A stretch of 9,924 nt of DNA, from contig JADFYS010000053.1 of NCBI GenBank assembly GCA_015232955.1, positions 1-9,924 of the forward strand, read 5' to 3'. A program made the position numbers and the translations under genes. Shown one piece after another: positions 7,982 through 9,924 of this stretch. This DNA comes from Gammaproteobacteria bacterium (GTDB lineage Bacteria > Pseudomonadota > Gammaproteobacteria > Thiohalomonadales > Thiohalomonadaceae). The stretch's first letter is position 1, and each line of letters starts with the position of its first letter. Under the pieces are notes generated by a model. The model was not told where the DNA came from, ran no database searches, and worked only from the letters and a program-made list of their open reading frames with translations.

Positions 7982-8239
7982 TTAATCAGAGACGACGCTG
8001 ACAAATTTTCGGTTTTTCGGCCCTTTAACTTCAAAAGTAACACGACCTTCTGCCTTGGCAAAGAGGGTGTGATCCCGACCACAACCGACATTGGCTCCGG
8101 CATGAAAACGGGTACCCCGCTGCCGAATTATGATACCACCCGCTTGAATCACCTCACCGCCAAATACCTTGACGCCAAGCCGCTTGGAGACCGAATCACG
8201 GCCGTTACGGGTACTCCCGCCTGCTTTTTTATGTGCCAC
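7982..8239 (-). CDS. rpmA: 50S ribosomal protein L27
   Basis: Large-subunit ribosomal protein whose N-terminal tail reaches towards the peptidyl transferase centre. The 85-residue product matches the E. coli length and begins with the family hallmark AHKKAGGSTRNGRDS, followed by KRLGVK.FGG and GGIIIRQRGT.FH.G.NVG.G.DHTLFA. It lacks the N-terminal extension that some Firmicutes cleave off. The start codon is GTG (complement of 8237-8239), fixed by the family N-terminus; AGAGGAA about ten bases upstream serves as ribosome binding site. It lies 19 bp after rplU in the standard rplU-rpmA operon and is followed by a strong terminator. Confidence 0.98.
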   Translation of the reverse strand: MAHKKAGGSTRNGRDSVSKRLGVKVFGGEVIQAGGIIIRQRGTRFHAGANVGCGRDHTLFAKAEGRVTFEVKGPKNRKFVSVVSD

Positions 8240-8258
8240 TTTGCTCTATTCCTCTGTT

Positions 8259-8570
8259 TCAGGCAGAGATGCCTGTAATTTCCAATTCTGTAAAATATTG
8301 ACGATGCCCCTGACGCTTCATGTGGTGCTTGCGCCGTCTGAATTTGACGATCATCACCTTGTCATCACGACCGTGTGCCTTGACCGTAGCACTCACCTTG
8401 CCGCCTTCCACATAGGGTGCACCCACCTTGATTTCGCTACCATCAGCGACCATCAGCACATCAGAAAGCTCCAGAGAGGCGCCCACTTCGGCATCAAGCT
8501 TCTCTACCCGTAGTACCTGTCCCTCTGAGACCCGATACTGTTTTCCACCGGTTTTAACTACCGCGTACAT
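8259..8570 (-). CDS. rplU: 50S ribosomal protein L21
   Basis: Large-subunit protein that binds 23S rRNA. The 103-residue product has the same length as the E. coli protein and shows the family features: MYAVVKTGGKQYRV at the N-terminus, VGAPYVEG in the middle, and the basic KFRRRKHHMKRQGHRQ segment followed by FTELEITGI at the C-terminus. The ATG at 8570 has GGAG nine bases upstream. It is the first gene of a minus-strand operon with rpmA. A good promoter lies about 60-90 bases upstream, giving a leader of roughly 50 bases. Nothing in the leader looks like a known ribosomal-protein autoregulatory structure, though I could not fold it. Confidence 0.98.
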   Translation of the reverse strand: MYAVVKTGGKQYRVSEGQVLRVEKLDAEVGASLELSDVLMVADGSEIKVGAPYVEGGKVSATVKAHGRDDKVMIVKFRRRKHHMKRQGHRQYFTELEITGISA

Positions 8571-8629
8571 TGACTTCTACTCCAATAATAACTGACTGCT
8601 ACCGATTGCACTTCTTCGAAAGGCCGGCG

Positions 8630-8658
8630 ATCTTACCGTCTCACCCTTCACAGGTCAA
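8630..8658 (-). promoter_or_regulatory. Sigma-70 promoter for rplU-rpmA
   Basis: On the minus strand TTGACC (complement of 8653-8658) and TAAGAT (complement of 8630-8635) are separated by exactly 17 bases. They match the -35 and -10 consensus at five and four or five positions. The predicted transcription start is near 8623, giving a leader of about 53 bases before the rplU ATG. The position, directly upstream of a ribosomal protein operon, supports it. Confidence 0.75.
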
Positions 8659-8665
8659 TCACTGC

Positions 8666-8694
8666 TTGACACAATCCGCCTCAGAATCTACGAT
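8666..8694 (+). promoter_or_regulatory. Sigma-70 promoter for ispB
   Basis: A perfect TTGACA (8666-8671) is followed after 17 bases by TACGAT (8689-8694), which matches the -10 consensus at four of six positions, including the key A and final T. Transcription would begin near 8700-8702, only a few bases before the ispB ATG at 8705. The -35 boxes of this promoter and the divergent rplU promoter are 7 bp apart. Confidence 0.7.
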
Positions 8695-8704
8695 TCGCCG
8701 GCTT

Positions 8705-9688
8705 ATGTCAAACCAGACCCCCGTCATCGATCACCTCTATGCCCTGCTCAAGCGCGAGCGCGCGCAGGTGGATCAGATTATCACCGACAGCCTCCACTCG
8801 GAGGTGGTGCTCATCAATCAGGTGTCGCACTACATCATCAATAGTGGGGGCAAGCGGTTGCGGCCGATTCTCCTCCTTCTTGCTGCTCGCCTTTTTGAAT
8901 ATCGCGGCAGCCATCACCTCACCCTTGCGGCAGTGATTGAGTTTATCCACACCGCCACCCTCCTCCATGATGATGTGGTCGATGGTTCTGAACTGCGCCG
9001 GGGGCAGGAGACGGTAAACACCGTCTGGGGTAACGCCTCCAGCGTTCTTGTCGGCGATTTCCTCTATTCGCGCGCCTTTCAGATGATGGTCAGTGTCGGC
9101 AATATGCGGGTGATGGATATCCTGGCCGAAACTACCAACACCATCGCCGAAGGTGAGGTGATGCAGCTGATCAATATCCATAACCCCGATCTCGACGAGG
9201 CCGGTTATCTGGAGGTGATCGCCTCTAAAACGGCAAAACTGTTTGAAGCATCTGCGCGTCTCGGTGCTGTTCTCTGCCAGCGTAGCGGTGAAGAAGAGCA
9301 GGCCATCGCCGCCTACGGCAGACACCTGGGTGTCGCCTTTCAGCTTATCGATGATGCACTCGATTACAGCGCCTCTGCTGAACAGCTGGGGAAGAACATC
9401 GGAGATGATCTCGCCGAAGGAAAACCGACGCTCCCCCTCATCTACACTATCCACCACGGCTCGGCAGAGGCGGCAGCGGTCGTCACCCACGCCATCGAAA
9501 ATGGGGGTAGCGATAACATTGATGCGGTGATGAAGGCCATTCAAAGTAACGGCGCCATCGATTACACCATTCGCGCAGCAGAGGATGAAGCGACGCGGGC
9601 GACAGAGGCGATCGCAACGCTCCCCTCGAGTGAGACCAAAGCTGCAATGCTCGATCTCGCCCGTTTTGCAGTAGAAAGAAGCTACTAA
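8705..9688 (+). CDS. ispB: Octaprenyl (long-chain polyprenyl) diphosphate synthase
   Basis: Trans-prenyltransferase that extends farnesyl diphosphate with isopentenyl diphosphate to make the side chain of ubiquinone or a related quinone. The 327-residue product is close to E. coli IspB in length. It shows GGKRLRP at 48-54, the first Asp-rich motif DDVVD at 89-93 followed by RRG, the second motif DDALD at 216-220, and GKPTLPLIY near 239-247. The residue five before the first Asp is a small Ala (84), as in long-chain enzymes; exact chain length cannot be read from sequence. I start at ATG 8705 because MSNQTPVIDHLY resembles the family start. The frame is open back to a TTG at 8570, but that stretch would run through both promoters. 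No Shine-Dalgarno precedes the ATG, and the best promoter would give an almost leaderless transcript. It is divergent from rplU. Confidence 0.95.
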   Translation: MSNQTPVIDHLYALLKRERAQVDQIITDSLHSEVVLINQVSHYIINSGGKRLRPILLLLAARLFEYRGSHHLTLAAVIEFIHTATLLHDDVVDGSELRRGQETVNTVWGNASSVLVGDFLYSRAFQMMVSVGNMRVMDILAETTNTIAEGEVMQLINIHNPDLDEAGYLEVIASKTAKLFEASARLGAVLCQRSGEEEQAIAAYGRHLGVAFQLIDDALDYSASAEQLGKNIGDDLAEGKPTLPLIYTIHHGSAEAAAVVTHAIENGGSDNIDAVMKAIQSNGAIDYTIRAAEDEATRATEAIATLPSSETKAAMLDLARFAVERSY

Positions 9689-9724
9689 GTAAGCAACTTC
9701 TGATGCTCGCCTAACAGGTTTTCT

Positions 9725-9924
9725 CTAACGAAAGACAAAGGGCAGCGTCTCTAACCGCTGATACGCCTCTCCCCCCTCTACCCGCTCTGGCGCAATCCCC
9801 CGCCTCGCCTCGAGCAGCGCATCGGCGATGCGTCGGTCGCTGAGTTGATAGCAGGGCGCCAGGTCGATCTCACTCAACCCCGGACACGGCTCCCCGTAAA
9901 AGCGGTGGTAGAGTTCGGTCATCA
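9725..9924 (-). CDS. Unrecognised protein, C-terminal part or small protein (partial at window edge)
   Basis: The frame is open to the right window edge and ends in TAG at 9725-9727. At least 65 residues are visible from an ATG at 9920-9922, ending ETLPFVFR. The visible part is mainly hydrophilic and helical in character, with two Cys (EPCPG and APCYQ) and no membrane segment. I do not recognise the family. The ATG overlaps a TGA in another frame (TGATG), which would suit coupled translation from an upstream gene, but the codon before it cannot be a stop, so the ATG may equally be an internal Met of a longer protein. Codon use resembles the other genes (third-position G/C), and the ORF stays open over 200 bases, so it is probably real. 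It converges on ispB with 36 bp between stop codons. Confidence 0.6.
   Translation of the reverse strand, partial: MTELYHRFYGEPCPGLSEIDLAPCYQLSDRRIADALLEARRGIAPERVEGGEAYQRLETLPFVFR

Noticed and set aside
7541..8278. Plus-strand open frame of 245 codons across obgE, rpmA and the spacer
   Set aside because: It lies antisense to obgE and rpmA, both certain genes, has no recognisable domain, and long shadow frames are common in GC-rich coding DNA.
8570..8704. In-frame N-terminal extension of ispB from a TTG at 8570
   Set aside because: It would add 45 residues not expected in the family and would place the start upstream of the ispB promoter and across the rplU promoter.
8708..9544. Minus-strand open frame of 278 codons inside ispB
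   Set aside because: Antisense to an unambiguous ispB with both Asp-rich motifs; no family features of its own.
9672..9724. Possible hairpin around AGAAG...CTTCT between ispB and the right-edge ORF
   Set aside because: The stem is 5 bp with a long loop and no adjoining T-run.

Overview
The window comes from a gammaproteobacterium of fairly high GC content; I would not go below class. The right half (about 5.77-9.69 kb) has the order proB-obgE-rpmA-rplU on the minus strand with ispB divergent on the plus strand. I recall this same order from Pseudomonas aeruginosa, and the ProB sequence with its PUA domain is strikingly close to that protein. IspB implies a long-chain polyprenyl quinone. This half is ordinary core genome.

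The left half (1-5747, plus strand) is a signalling block of three consecutive genes. The first is the 3' part of a response regulator with an HD-GYP phosphodiesterase domain (5' end cut by the window edge). The second is a 756-residue PAS-PAS-PAS-GAF-GGDEF diguanylate cyclase. The third is an 861-residue hybrid kinase, REC-GAF-HisKA-HATPase-REC-Hpt. Together they hold the synthesis and breakdown enzymes for cyclic di-GMP plus a complete phosphorelay. All catalytic and phosphoacceptor residues inside the window look intact. The most interesting detail is the third PAS domain of the cyclase. It carries the FixL-type haem-PAS signature, with the proximal His and the distal Arg exactly 20 residues apart, so it may be an oxygen or redox sensor.

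The signalling block and the minus-strand core operon converge with 25 bp between stop codons. In the core operon, rplU and rpmA are 19 bp apart. A strong intrinsic terminator lies between rpmA and obgE, and proB overlaps the end of obgE. Between rplU and ispB two good sigma-70-type promoters stand back to back with -35 boxes 7 bp apart. The ispB promoter is so close to its ATG that the message would be almost leaderless. At the right edge is the 3' end of an unrecognised minus-strand gene.

There are no RNA genes, insertion sequences, CRISPR arrays or phage genes that I can see, and no gene-free stretch longer than about 135 bp. I found no wholly new system; the signalling block is the part most worth following up.
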